Of a stretch of DNA of 64,000 nucleotides, positions 52,380 through 63,488 are shown one piece after another. The notes under the pieces are model-generated. The model was not told the origin of the DNA. It saw nothing but the letters and a program-made list of their open reading frames with translations, and made no database searches. This stretch comes from Blastobasis lacticolella (Eukaryota > Arthropoda > Insecta > Lepidoptera > Blastobasidae). A program made the translations under genes and the position numbers. How positions within the stretch are numbered: the first letter of the stretch is position 1; the number at the start of each line of letters is the position of its first letter. The stretch covers positions 18,415,584-18,479,583 of the forward strand of contig LR990043.1 of NCBI GenBank assembly GCA_905147135.1. Reading direction: 5' to 3'.

Positions 52380-53440
52380 AATATAGACGAAGTAAACTGT
52401 GCTCTTCAGACTGTACTTCGTTGGTTTACGATTAATAACTTAGTCTTAAACCCTAATAAAACAAAATACGTTCATTTTTGCCTCCCTTACGTACAAAGTA
52501 ATCAATATAAAGTTATATTAGATAAAACGCAACTTAAGTTTGTAGAGAAAACTACTTTCTTAGGCGTAATATAGATTCAAAAATTTAATTGGGCTCGCAT
52601 ATTGAATCCATGGCTAGAAGGTTCAGTTCGGCTGCATTTGCCGTGTGGCGAATAAGGACGCTAGTAGATGTGAATACAGCTAGATTAGTTTATTATAGTT
52701 CATCATCACAGCCCATAACAGTCCACTGCAGGACTTTGGGCCTCTCCCACAAAAGGGGAGGTTATTGCCATAATCTCCACGCTTGGCAGGCGGGTTGGAG
52801 ATCGCAGTGTTGCAAACATAACAATGAAAAACGCTGCTGCCCATTTTCCAGTTTACGGAGCCTCTAGATCTTTTGCCTCTAAATGTTTGTCGCTTGTACG
52901 CCACCCACGAGTGTAAGGGGTTGGTGCTATTCTACTCTACCGGACACCACACGGCATTATAGTTATAGTTATTTTTATAGTATTATGTCGTACGGTATCA
53001 TACTATGGGGCAAGTGTGCTGATAGTGACATCATATTCAAACTACAAAAACGAGCTGTAAGAGTAATATATGGATTACATCGACGTGATTCGCTTAAAGA
53101 ATTATTCAAAGAAATTGATGTATTAACCTTCTCAAGTCTATATATATTTGATAACATTATGTATGTCAGAAAGCATATTACCCAATTTAAAAAAATACTA
53201 ATGTTCATAATGCAAATTTAAGAAACAAGAATAAACAGGTAACACCGGTGTTAGGCTTAGTAAAGTAAATTCATCTTTCATGGGTAACTGTATAAGATTT
53301 TATAATCATATTCCTGAATGTTTTATTAATTTGCCTGAATCACAATTTAAATAAAAGGTGAAAACAACTTTAATAAAAAAAAGCCTATTATAAAATGGAT
53401 GAATATATCAATGATAAATATGTATGGTGTACTACTAGCA
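52380..53440 (+). pseudogene. Jockey piece 4: RT end and C-terminus
   Basis: Reads NIDEVNCALQTVLRWFTINN, LVLNPNKTKYVHF and FVEKTTFLGVI (RT thumb), then a stop and a frame change. After the SINE-like repeat (52701-52954) it reads SIMSYGIILWGKCADSDIIF, KLQKRAVRVIYGLHRRDSLK. The end is decayed to about 53440. Confidence 0.85.
52701..52954 (+). mobile_element. SINE-like repeat (family 2) in Jockey
   Basis: Begins CATCATCACAGCCCATAACA and ends CGGACACCACACGGC, flanked by ATTATAGTT at 52692-52700 and 52955-52963. Other copies are at 58349-58610 and 59045-59240. Confidence 0.9.
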
Positions 53441-53649
53441 CTTCGAAATAGAAAGTTATTTATAAATTTATAAATTTGTAAATTGGGTGAGGATGATTTG
53501 ATATGTACGGCTTTGGCAGTGCATGCTTACTTAAAAGTCTGCCTGGTGGTGGCGTGGGGGTCCTCGTAAGATTTTCATTTTCATGTCATCTAGATCTAGT
53601 ATAAAACTGACGTCCAAGACATTTAAGTAGTATAAAATACTCACAACCG

Positions 53650-55786
53650 CAAAGTCTCCAGATATTCGCTGTGATCCAATCATAGAAAAACCCGACATCG
53701 GTGAAGGCGACTATAGACCCCTCTTTTGTCGCATTGGGCTGCCTATTTTCTCACTATCAACCCGCTGCCCGAGTCACCTCTGTAAGGCAGGAGTAGGTTA
53801 AAAATTATGTAGTTACTTTATGGTTTCAAGTGTCTAGTGGAAAATAATCCACATATACAATTGGAAATTAATATACTTTGCCGCGGATCCCTCTTTGCGT
53901 TTAGGTTCTAAAAATCCAGCACAAAAAGTCGTGACTGGAATCTTGCTACGGAATATTTCCATACATTTGGCTCGCGTATGAATCTTCTGCTTGGTAGACT
54001 TAAAAAAATCAGTGCTTTCCGGTTTTCGTTTCTGCAATAAGACCTTTCAATTATCAATTTTGTTCCAAAAGTTGTTAAATCTATAATAATGTATGTCTGA
54101 ACTGCTTACAAAATCTAGGTTCTCAAAAGCAGCCAATCATATTGTGAACGATACCTACGAATTTTTCAACACACTTGTTGTACAGTAAACATGAAGTCCA
54201 CAGCCGGAGGCCTCAAAAAAACCAAAATTACTGTAAAACTTATAAACATAATAAAAAAATAGATTAAATGCTTATTCCTAAACTATGGAAGGTGCCATTT
54301 GACCGGTGGGTTTCTTCAAAGTGGCCGACACATGGTGCACATGGCGCGGTCACGTTGTGCTGATGCTGCAGTTTACGACGATCGGTGCCGTGTGCTAAGT
54401 GTATCATTCGTCGGCAATTCACATAGGAGTAGTATATATAACACAGTAGCCATTTTTACACTGGTATTTTGGCTACTTGGGATGTTCTGTGTGTTATCGT
54501 TAAGAAATTTTGGATCGGGGATAGGTATGAATACTATTATAAATACAATGCCAATCAAACACGGTGCCGGAAATGAAATAGGCCTGCAGCTTTTGGATAG
54601 TTTCAGTACGAAAATTATTTGACTTTATTGATGGGGATTGGTGCAAAATCGTGTTCAGCAGGGTAACATTTTTTTGCGTTAAACTTTGGAAGGAGGCTTA
54701 GATTATTCTATCTTTCGAATTATCTCGGGGCAAAATCTAAAACATCTCAAACTTTCTTGAGAAATAACAATCTAGCAATAAAAACCCTGGTGCAGTACAA
54801 AGATTATACTTATTTTTAAGTTCCACTAAAGCCAGCAGGGTTTACATTTCCCTTTGCACCGATAATTATTTTCTTAATTATACTAGACATACCTATATAA
54901 TAGTATATAGCGTTCCGGCTCTGCCTGGCATTGTCGAGCACGGTTCGGTCGTGGTTGGCGAGGGATACGTTTGTCTACGGCCATATGGCGGTCAGCGTGT
55001 CACTGTGTGTTTCCATCCTACTTTCCTACCCCCTCCTTTTTGACGATTGAAAGAGATATTTAATATCCTAATCAATAAAGAAATTTTGAATTTTGAATTT
55101 TGATAGGGCGACCATCATTTTTTTGGAGATTTTTATGCATATTTTAGGTTAAATGTGTTTGTATGAGTTTTTGATTCGTATACATCAAATGTATGCAACG
55201 TATTTACTATTTGTTTATAACTTACATTGATTAAACCCCATCCGGCAAGCTCACCTAACTCGTTGGACGGGGGCTCTTTCATGAGCGCTACATTCTTTAT
55301 ATATTTGCTAAATTTTAAAGGCTTATATAATTTAATAACAGATATATCGTTCTTCAATCGCAGGCGTTTAAAATGCTCGTGTCTTAAAAAGTATTCTGCT
55401 CGATGGAGTATGCCATCCCTTTTGTTGGCTGATCCTACGCTGGCCATAACAAAGGTATGAGGCACAATATGGCAGGAATCAAAGCAATGGGTGGCGGAAA
55501 GCAAGAAATGTTCATTGATTATGGAGCTGCCGCATGAGTACCGCATACCGCGCGGTGACTCCTTCGTTTTATCAGTCGTCATCTTTGTCTCATTGTCACT
55601 TTTGTGTAGGCGATTCAAACTGCCTTCCTTCTTGTTCCGCTCGCATTGGACAAAAACGTACGCCGCGTGAGGGAAGTCTTCAATAATCGCATATATACCG
55701 CCGACGATGTTGCCGGTCTGATGCGCCGAGCAAAATGAACAGTTGACGTATACGATCAAAATACAACAAATAGTAACATTAATCAT
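53650..55786 (-). pseudogene. Serine protease gene 2, inactivated
   Basis: The exon layout matches gene 3: exon 1 55226-55786 (187 codons, donor GTAAGT), exon 2 53877-54031 (155 nt), exon 3 from 53779. Exon 1 is open, with signal peptide MINVTICCILIVYVNCSFC, TGN-IVGG, His in SATHC and Asp in KNDIS. Exon 2 keeps TFCAGFLEPKRKEGSAA. Exon 3 begins RGDSGSGLIVRK, then lacks 26 nt present in gene 3 (the S1-wall segment YILVGLVSFG), which creates an immediate TAG and shifts the rest. Catalytic Ser is encoded but the C-terminal barrel (about 60 residues) is lost. A Met four codons upstream (55798) is also possible. A shortened protein could still be expressed, but an active protease is unlikely. Confidence 0.85.
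54397..55105 (+). mobile_element. Retroelement-like insertion in intron 1 of gene 2
   Basis: Intron 1 of genes 2 and 3 aligns on either side (CACACTTGTTSTACAGTAAA, GATTTTTATGCA), but this segment is absent from gene 3. It ends AATCAATAAAGAAATTTTGA followed by more TTTGAA repeats, a LINE-type 3' end. No coding motif recognised. Confidence 0.6.
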
Positions 55787-55799
55787 CTCACAGGACACG

Positions 55800-56660
55800 C
55801 AAAACGTGTTTCTTAAAGTTCACATTCACATTAACTTACTAATTTTCCAATTATACGGTCATACCACAGCGTACTGTGCCTAACCAAACTACAGTAAATT
55901 AGTCATAATTTTTATTACGCTATTAATTTACATTTTCTCGTTTTATTGTAACCTTGGTTATAGTAGGAGATCCGGCCATAATAAGATCTTCCTTCATCTT
56001 TTTTTTACTTTGTCTGTGATTTTATGTTCGGTAAGATGTAGATTGTGTGTTTTTCTTACATTTTAAATTATGTATTCTCGTGGTATAAGCATATTTTCCG
56101 AACTATCCTTTACCTTTTTTGTTTCCCGCAACAAATAATTTATAAGTTATTGACCACTGAAGACGAAAATCTTGGATTCCTTTTCTAACTTTTTCCATAA
56201 TACTCAGTATTTTATTATAAAATTAACTTTTTTGCTATGCTAAATAAATTTCTAATGATTTTTATACGAAAATGATACCAATGTTTTTCTAATCGTTAAA
56301 CCATATCCGTTAGAAATTTTTAACATGTGCGACGGTGGCGCACTTGTACGATATCCCCTGTTTTTCTGCCCTTAGGGATGTTACATTTTCTTCAAATTTT
56401 AATAGGACTACCTCTGAGATATGTTCTATCAATTAAAAAAAGTATCATTGAAATCGGTTCACATTAGATCTAAATATCGGTGAACAGGCAACCAATGCTT
56501 TAGACCATGTTTTGCCCAGGCAACCATATATTGTTGGATAGGGATAAAAACTACCTTTCTTTTGACATACGACTCGATTAAATTACAGATGAGGGTAGAT
56601 TATTTCCCTTTAAACCTGGCAACCACATAGAACGACCAAGGTGAGAGTAGGCAATCCATA
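55800..56660. other. Upstream region of gene 2; empty SINE site
   Basis: 55930-56000 (TTTTATTGTAACCTTGGTTA then TAGTAGGAGATCCGGCC) matches the flanks of the SINE at 63489-63822 without the SINE. No other gene. Confidence 0.7.
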
Positions 56661-56667
56661 TTTTTTC

Positions 56668-58080
56668 TTCATCATATCAGCCAGAAGACGCCCAGAAGAC
56701 GACAGACGACTGCTGGGCATAGGCCTCCCCCAGAGATCTCCACAAAGACCGGTCCTGTGATTTCCGGATCCAGCTGGTACCTGCGATCCTTACCAGGTCG
56801 TCGGTCCACCTTGTAGGAGGCCTACCCACGCTGCGTCTACCGGTACGTGGTCGCCACTCGAGAACTTTACTGCCCCATCGGCCATCTGTTCTTCGAGCTA
56901 TGTGCCCTGCCCACTGCCACTTCAGTCTGGCAATCCTTAGAGCTATGTCGGTGACCTTGGTTCGCTTGCGGTTCTCCTCATTTCTGACACGCTCGCGCAA
57001 AGAAACTCCGAGCATGCACAACCTGCCGCAGCGTATGTATGTGGTCTATGGTACTAAAACTTTTTCGGAATCCGTCTTATTCGGGCTGGAAGTCATCAAA
57101 CCTGCGTGCGAGACGGTTCGTAATGACTCTCGAAAACAGCTTATAGACATGGGTCAGCAGCGATATTGGTCTGAAGTTCTTCAAGAGAGCCTTATCACCT
57201 TTCTTGAAGAACAATATCACTATGCTTCTGTGCCATGCTTCCGGCGTTTTGCCCTCGAGTATGACGGAATTGAACAGCTTCTGAAGGGTCTTAAGCACAG
57301 GTTTGCCACCAGCTTTCAGAAGCTCAGCCGTAATTCCATCATCACCCGGCGCCTTGGTGTTCTTAAGCTGTGTGAGAGCCTAACTAATCTCGTACAGGCT
57401 GATGTCCGGGATATCTTCGGTATAGTTTTGGGTCATCTTGGCTCTGGGGTCTTTTGCCATACTGGTAACAGGTGCCCGTGTTGTCGTGTATAACTGTCCA
57501 TAGAACCTCTCGACTTCCCTCAAAACCTCGGACTTGGTCGGAACAACTCTGCCGTCATCCGTTTTCAGTCTCGTCAACTGGCTCTGTCCAATCGACAGAT
57601 CTCTCGCAAAGACTTTAGAGCCTTTGTTCCGCTCGATCGCCGCCTCAATATTGGTAGTATTGAAGCGGCGAATGTCGCGAGTCAGAAACTTGGAGATCTG
57701 TCGATTAAGTCGCCTAAATTGAGAGACATCATCAGGGGATTGCAGAGCCATTCCGCGTCTTTCTTCGATGAGTTTGAGGGTATTGTCAGAGATTTTGTTT
57801 GTTCTGTTTGTACGGCAGGCCTTATAAAACTTTGACCCAACCGTATAGACAGTTTCCACGAACCTGTTATTATAGTCGTCCACGTCGACGCACTCTCCTA
57901 GGCACTCGAAGCGATTTTGTAATTCGAGTTGTAAGCTCTCGGGGTTTTGGATTTGGATGGGTATAGGCCGGAGCGTGGACCTCATCAATCTCGATCTTTG
58001 GGGATTAATGTTCAATGTGCCTCGTACCAAGCGGTGATCACTGAGAATTTTAACGCTATTGATCACTGAGACATCATTGA
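56668..58080 (-). mobile_element. RTE LINE with internal deletion of the RT core
   Basis: The minus strand reads KILSDHRLVRGTLNI (endonuclease end, about 58050), a long helical linker, then FFKKGDKALLKNFRPISLLT (RT entry) and FRKSFSTIDHIHTLRQVV. It then jumps to GVSLRERVRNEENRKRTKVT, KWQWAGHIARRTDGRW and RWTDDLVRIAGTSW. The catalytic YADD region is missing at about 57025, so it is dead. The 3' end is the GCCCAGCAGT...CTGATATGATG tail at 56668-56720, where a short local duplication (AGAAGACG) is present. Confidence 0.9.
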
Positions 58081-58348
58081 ATATATGCCTATATTCTATT
58101 AATATGAATATATTCTTATATCTAATACAAGGGCATATTTAGATAAGTAATGTAATGCTCTATGTATGCAAGACTTGGCCTGCATTGACGATTACATCCG
58201 CGGATTTCACGCCAACGAAATGAAAATGTGTAACACAACTAGACCGAGTATGTAATAAGTATATCCCCGGCAGCCTTGCCATAAAATATATCGCGAACAA
58301 GATTGAGGACGCTCGCCTATAGTCACGTGTTGCGTAAGTCCCTGGGAT

Positions 58349-58610
58349 CATCATCATCATCACAGCCCGTAACAGTCCACTGCAGGACTTAGGGCCTCTC
58401 CCACGAAAGGGGAGGTTATTGCCATAATCTCCACGCTTGGCAGTCGGGTTGGAGATTGCAGTGTTTAAATATAACAATGGAAAATGCTGCAGCCTATTTT
58501 CCAGACTACGGAGACTCTTACTCTTTTGCCTCGAAAACATTAGTCGCCTTGTACGACACCCATGAGCGTAAGGGGTTGGTGCTATTCTACTCTGCCGGAT
58601 ACCACACGGC
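58349..58610 (+). mobile_element. SINE-like repeat (family 2), complete
   Basis: Target duplication TAAGTYCCTGGGAT at 58335-58348 and 58611-58624. Starts with CATCATCATC and ends CCACACGGC. Confidence 0.9.
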
Positions 58611-58767
58611 TAAGTTCCTGGGATTCGTGGAAAATATTCCACATATTCCGGTATCTGGAAACAGAGGAGAGGTGGATGCGAGAGCCACCGGCCGTTGATG
58701 TGGAAAATTTGTTATCAAGATGTAAATATGAACTTTAAGAAACAAGCTTTGTGTGTCCTCATTTAAA

Positions 58768-58989
58768 ATGATTTATTTTACGATTTGTTGTATTTTGATT
58801 GTATTCCTCAACTGTTCATTTTGCTCCAAGCATCTGACCGGCCACATCGTTGGTGGCGTGTATGCGAGTATTAAAGACTTTCGTCACTCGGCGCACCTTT
58901 CTATCCTACGACAATGGACTGAGAAGGAAGGAAGTAACCTTATTTACATTGGTGAAGTTTTTAGCGAAGTTGACAAGCACAATGAGTAA
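58768..58989 (+). pseudogene. Serine protease first-exon remnant B
   Basis: Encodes MIYFTICCILIVFLNCSFC, then KHLTGHIVGGVYASIKDFRH, SAHLSILRQWTEKEGSNLIY and a stop near 58989. It is the N-terminal signal and IVGG part of the protease family with no catalytic triad. A Met at 58753 extends it by five residues. It is nearly identical to remnant A and lies plus-strand, opposite to the full genes. An expressed secreted peptide of about 55 residues is possible but unsupported. Confidence 0.8.
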
Positions 58990-59044
58990 ATACAACGGTG
59001 TAAACCGATCCAACAGTGAGTCGGCCTACAAAAAGAAAAAAATT

Positions 59045-59240
59045 ACATCATCATCACATCACAGCCCATAACAGTCCACTGCAGGACCCAGGGCCTCTCC
59101 CATGAAAGGGGAGGTTATAGCCATAATATCCACGCTTGGCAGGCGGGTTGGAGATCGCAGTGTTTAAATATAACAATGGAAAATGCTGCTGCGCATTTTC
59201 CAAACTACGGAGACTCTTGATCTTTTGCCTGGAAAACATT
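59045..59240 (+). mobile_element. SINE-like repeat (family 2), 3'-truncated
   Basis: Same start as the other copies, ending at TTTTGCCTGGAAAAC. It lies inside block B and is absent in block A. Confidence 0.8.
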
Positions 59241-59299
59241 AACAGTTATAATTATTTCTCTAAAAGCTGAACAAGTATACCACAAGTATGGAGCATATA

Positions 59300-59412
59300 T
59301 AGATACGCATTGGTGACTCCCCTGGTGTTGCTGATGTCCATAGGCGGCGGTGACCACTTTCCACCAGGTGGCCCGCTTGCCTGTTTGTCTGCTAAGTAAC
59401 ATAAAAAAAAAA
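59300..59412 (+). repeat. SINE-like family 3, 3' fragment
   Basis: GGTGACCACTTTCCACCAGG and CTTGCCTGTTTGTCTGC with an A tail. Block A has the unfilled sequence GTATAGATTTATAC. Confidence 0.75.
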
Positions 59413-59539
59413 ATAGATTTATACAAATTATTTATAGTTATCTACAGAATAAACGTTAAAATCTTAGGTTAAGTTAAATGTTTCTCTAAGTAAAGCCTTT
59501 TTCTCGGGCTGCAAAGCCTAATAACATTTAATTAACGCC

Positions 59540-60200
59540 TAGATGATTATTCTGAAATATATATATATATATATTTAGCAATTCTAGTACTCGCTCACCC
59601 ATCATCCATGAAACGCGTTGTTACGTTAGCCTGACACGGCAATATTTTTTAAAGGTGCTAATGGTGATGAGGTGCGTCAAAGAGCATTACCTTTCCCTGT
59701 CTAGTCCTAAATAGATATGTATTTATGTATGTATATTATTTTATAAATTATTATATAATTATGTAGGTACGCATTCATTATATATTTAAGCTTGTATGTA
59801 TATGTGTATGTATCTAGTAGCATAATTATTTTTATTCTGTACTGTGCACGTCGTATCTGCGTTTCTTATGCAACATCTCACTTCTGTAGGCCTGCTGTAA
59901 GAAATTTCTTTTAAGAAATAAGTTGTGCCTGTTGTGTCATTTATGAATGAATGAATGAATGAATGAAAAATTCTTTATTGCTTATACATAGAATAAAACA
60001 AAAACATAGGAAAAAATAAACAAATAAAAGCAACCGGCGACCTTATCGCTTATCGCTTATGATTGTGTTTTTACCTGTATGTTTTACTGTGTACAATAAA
60101 ATAGTTAAATAAATAAATAGATTTTCCTAATTTGTTTCACCATCTTCAAAAGAAATTAAAAACATTTTTTTTACGCCTATACATTTGTGTCTGTGATATA
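59540..60200. other. AT-rich relic DNA with LINE tail
   Basis: 59941-60020 has repeated GAAT units followed by TTCTTTATTGCTTATACATAG, a LINE 3' end in minus orientation. A TA run lies at 59558-59574. No gene. Confidence 0.5.
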
Positions 60201-61115
60201 CTCGTAATTACTTATAATATGCAAAGGTTTCTTGGTCAAGATTTTTTTAGCGGGAACCGACGGTTCATTTGTCACCCCAATTATAGAGCTGTAGCTGTAA
60301 AGCTAAAGAGACAAGTCTATAAGATATAGATTTAGATTTGTTTATTTCATAAATTAAAAAATTACACGTCAGCATTCAAAATACAGTAGTGACTATAGAC
60401 TAATTGCAAGCTCGTACTGATTCACGAGTGTCATACGATCAATCTTTACATATACAAGTCTAAATAAATGACATATTAATATAACAAAATAAATTTCAGA
60501 CGTCAAAAATTATTTTTAAAAATGTATGTCAATCTGTAAAGTTATATCTAAATTAATCACAGTTAAAATATAATATTAAATATTTTTACAGCTTTTTCAA
60601 AATGTTATTAGGTATTTTAAAATATGAACCATTAAGAAAGATGTCAAAAATGAATGTCAATCTGGAAGATTATTATATTTCAATTAATGTCAAAGTATTA
60701 TACATGTCAAAAATGAATGTCAATAATATAGAAGACCATTAGACCTGCTCTCCTACACATTGGATGCCACGTCTCGCTGCCATATTCTGTTGCGCAGCTC
60801 CTGCTTGTGTTGCTCTAGTAGAGGTATCTGCTAGAGCGACACAAGCAGAAGCTGCGTGTCACGAAAATGAAGATGTTGCGGTGGGTGTGTAAAATTTCAC
60901 ACATAGATCGCGTCCGAAACGCTCACATTCGAGGTGGCCTCTGCTTCCGGGGCTGCTAGAAGAAGAAGGAATGGCTAGACGTCGTTAATAATGGCATGCG
61001 TGCCAATAAACTTACTGCCAAATACGCTGTAGATCGAGTAAAGGGGACCAAGAGGAATAGGAAGTTGGACCCAGGGCCCTCGCGAGCAGTGCGAGAGCAC
61101 CACCAGGATTTAACA
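60200..61115 (+). pseudogene. RTE LINE relic in block B, interrupted
   Basis: Reads FICHPNYRAVAVKLKRQVYK, is interrupted at about 60326-60735 by an AT-rich LINE tail with ATGTCAA words (like that of the LINE at 21580), then IRPALLHI, RVTKMKMLRWVCKISHIDRV and NNGMRANKLTAKYAVDRVKG. It matches 17220-17650. Confidence 0.75.
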
Positions 61116-61400
61116 CCAAGATACAGCATTTGGCCGATCAGATAATTACAGTGAAGCCTCTGACCTCTGCGCGCCCCCCGTTAACAGTAACAGGAGAACC
61201 TGACCAGATTAGATCATAGTTACCATTCAGTCGCCATAATGTGCTGGATTCATCTTGATGTTTTCCTCACCGGAAGAGCATTGGTTGGTGTTCAACTAAT
61301 GTACATAACCCAGAAAAGAGTTATTGGTACATGACAGCACCGGGGTTCGAACCCGGTACCTCGGTGTACAGGTCGGACCCCTTAACCATTTACCGCTGAA
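61115..61400 (-). mobile_element. tRNA-headed SINE (family 1) copy
   Basis: The head lies at the right end (plus-strand GGGGTTCGAACCCGGTACCT), the body is as in 63489-63822, and the 3' part abuts the RTE relic. Shared position with the copy in block A shows that it predates the duplication. Confidence 0.8.
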
Positions 61401-61565
61401 ATCTTGCAACTGCTCTTTAACCGAAGAATGGGTTGACTTTCAATACTGTGTGATATAGACACATCAACAACAATGCTGCTCGTTATTAACCTAAATAAAG
61501 TAATCAACTTAAAATTAATATCAAATGCCAAAGTCGGTGACCTCATTGAGATCTGAAAAAATTAG

Positions 61566-63323
61566 TCAGTGAGAAAATCTGAAATACTTACGATTGCAAA
61601 GTCTCCAGATATTCGCTGTGATCCAGTCATAGAAAAACCTGACTTCAGTGAAGACGACTATAGACCCATCTTTTGTCGCATCGGGCCGCCCAAAAGAAAC
61701 CAGTCCCACTAGAATGTATTTCCTCACTATCAACCCGCTGCCCGAGTCACCTCTGTAAGGCAGGAGTAGGTTAAAAATTACATAGTTACTTTATGGTCTC
61801 AAGTGAAAAATAATCCACATATACAATTGGAAATCGATATACTTTGCCGCGGAACCCTCTTTGCCTTTAGGTTCTAAAAATCCAGCACAAAAAGTCGCGA
61901 CTGGAATTGTGCTACGGAATATTTCTATACATTGGGCTCGCGTATGAATCTTCTGCTCGGTAGACTTCAAAAAATTAGTGCTTTTTGGTTTTTGTTTCTG
62001 CAATAAGAACTTTCAATTATCAATTTTGTTCGATAACATGAATTATTATAATTAAATTTACAATAATGTATGTTGTGTTTTTATATATATTATAGGTACG
62101 GTAGGCAAATAGGCAAGCGGGCCACCTGATGGAAAGTGGTTACCACTGCCCATAGACCTTAGCAACACCAAGAGTATCGCCAATGCGTTGCCCACCTCTA
62201 TAACACGTTGCTCTGGCAGCAAAAAGGCAAATGCCCCTCCACTGCCAAAGCCATGGTTCCCCAATTCCCCACCCCATGGAGCACTGGATACTTTACTCAC
62301 CGACAGAAACACAATATTATTTAAAAGAGTATTGTTTAGCTGCGGTATTCTATAAGGTGGAGGAGGTACTTCCCCAGTCGGGTGGCACCAATTCGAACGG
62401 GATATCCCGGTATGTCTGCCTCTCTCTCTCATATTGCGAGCGAAACTTAAGAATTTTTAACACACTTGTTCTACAGTAAATATGGATTCCACAGCCGAAG
62501 GCCTCAAGAAAATAAATTTGCTGTTTTTATTAACATAATAAAAAAAATCATTAAACGTTTAATCCTAACTCCGGAAGATGAGACCAATAGGTGGCGTCAA
62601 AGTGGCTGATACACGGTGCTAGTCCGCAAGGCCGCGTCCATTCACATGGATTTTTATGCAGATAACTATAGGTACCTGTATTACATATTTAAATGTGTTT
62701 TTCTGAGATTTTGTTTCGTATACATTAAATGTATGCAACGTTCTTACAATTTGTTTATAACTTACATTGATTAAACCCCATCCGGCAAGCTCACCTATAT
62801 CGGTGTACGGGGGCTCTTTCATGATCGCCACTTTCTTTACATACTTGCTAAATGTCAAAGGTTCATTCAATTTAATAATAGATATATCGTTATTCAATAG
62901 CGGTCGTGTAAAATGCTCGTGTCGTAAAAAGTATTCTGCTTGATAGAGTGTGCCATTCCTTTTGTTGGTTGATCCCACGCTGACCATAACGAAGGTATGA
63001 GGCACAAGCTGGCAGGTATCAAAGCAATGGGCGGCGGAAAGCAAGAAATGGTCATTGATTATGGAGCTGCCACATTGGTACCTCGTAACGCGCGGTGACA
63101 GCACCGTTCTCTCAGTAGTCCACTGTCTCCCACTGTCACTTTTGTGTGTCAGGTTACTGTCTTCCTTCTTGTTCGCCTCACATGCGACAAAAATGTGCGC
63201 CGCGTGAGGGAAGTCTTCAATATTCGCATATACACCGCCGACGATGTGGCCGGTCTGATGCGCCGAGCAAAATGAACAGTTGACGTACACGATCATTATA
63301 CAACAAATAGTAAAATTAATCAT
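61566..63323 (-). CDS. Secreted chymotrypsin-fold serine protease, gene 3
   Basis: Exons 62766-63323, 61843-61997 and 61566-61752 join to a predicted 299-residue protein with canonical GT/AG borders (GTAAGT, TTGCAG, GTATAT, TTACAG). Signal peptide 1-20 is followed by TGH and IVGG at 27-30. The triad is His99 (SAAHC), Asp146 (NNDIS) and Ser241 (KGDSGSG). Cys pairs equivalent to 42-58 and 168-182 are visible; Cys191 and Cys220 are both missing. Residue 189 is Ser and the 226 position is Val, suggesting a narrowed, non-trypsin pocket. An about 25-residue charged insertion (NKKEDSNLTHKSDSGRQW) precedes the Cys42 region compared with gene 1. Met 12 codons upstream (63359) is a weaker start because it would bury the signal peptide. 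A GTAAGT near the end (about 61588) leaves a fourth exon possible. Confidence 0.87.
62085..62440 (-). mobile_element. SINE-like family 3 copy in intron 1 of gene 3
   Basis: Reverse of 15062-15450: plus strand shows GGCAAGCGGGCCACCTGATG, GTTGCTCTGGCAG and CCAGTCGGGTGGCACC. Gene 2 lacks it, so it arrived after the gene duplication. Confidence 0.8.
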
Positions 63324-63488
63324 CTCAGATGAGGACAAAGCTTGTTTCTTAAAGTTCACATTTACATCATATTAATTTTCCAATTATACGGTCATATCTC
63401 AGTTTACTGGGCTTACCCAAATGTACAGTAAATTAGCCATAATTTTTATTACGCTATTAATAGAGATTTCCTCGTTGTATTTTACCTT

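Larger units (their letters stand above)
18527..53440 (+). mobile_element. Jockey-clade LINE relic, host of the transposon nest
   Basis: One Jockey ORF2 can be read in order through separated pieces: endonuclease, RT and C-terminus. Removing each insertion with one copy of its target duplication restores continuous Jockey reading: NLNCVFLEP across the DIRS, VVPLFTLGCKN across the palindromic MITE, and RKDNNIDEVNCALQ across the long-TIR unit. About 3 kb of Jockey is spread over 35 kb. Stops and shifts within the pieces show it was dead. The 5' end and ORF1 were not found. Confidence 0.8.
58160..61565. repeat. Duplicated block B
   Basis: Diverged copy of 15735-18130 in the same orientation. 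Two SINE-like repeats, a family-3 tail (59300-59412) and LINE tails are extra here; the RTE fragment of block A is absent. Confidence 0.75.

Noticed and set aside
54299..54622. 107-codon plus-strand frame with hydrophobic stretch
   Set aside because: Lies in an intron of gene 2 spanning the boundary of an inserted repeat; no homology recognised.
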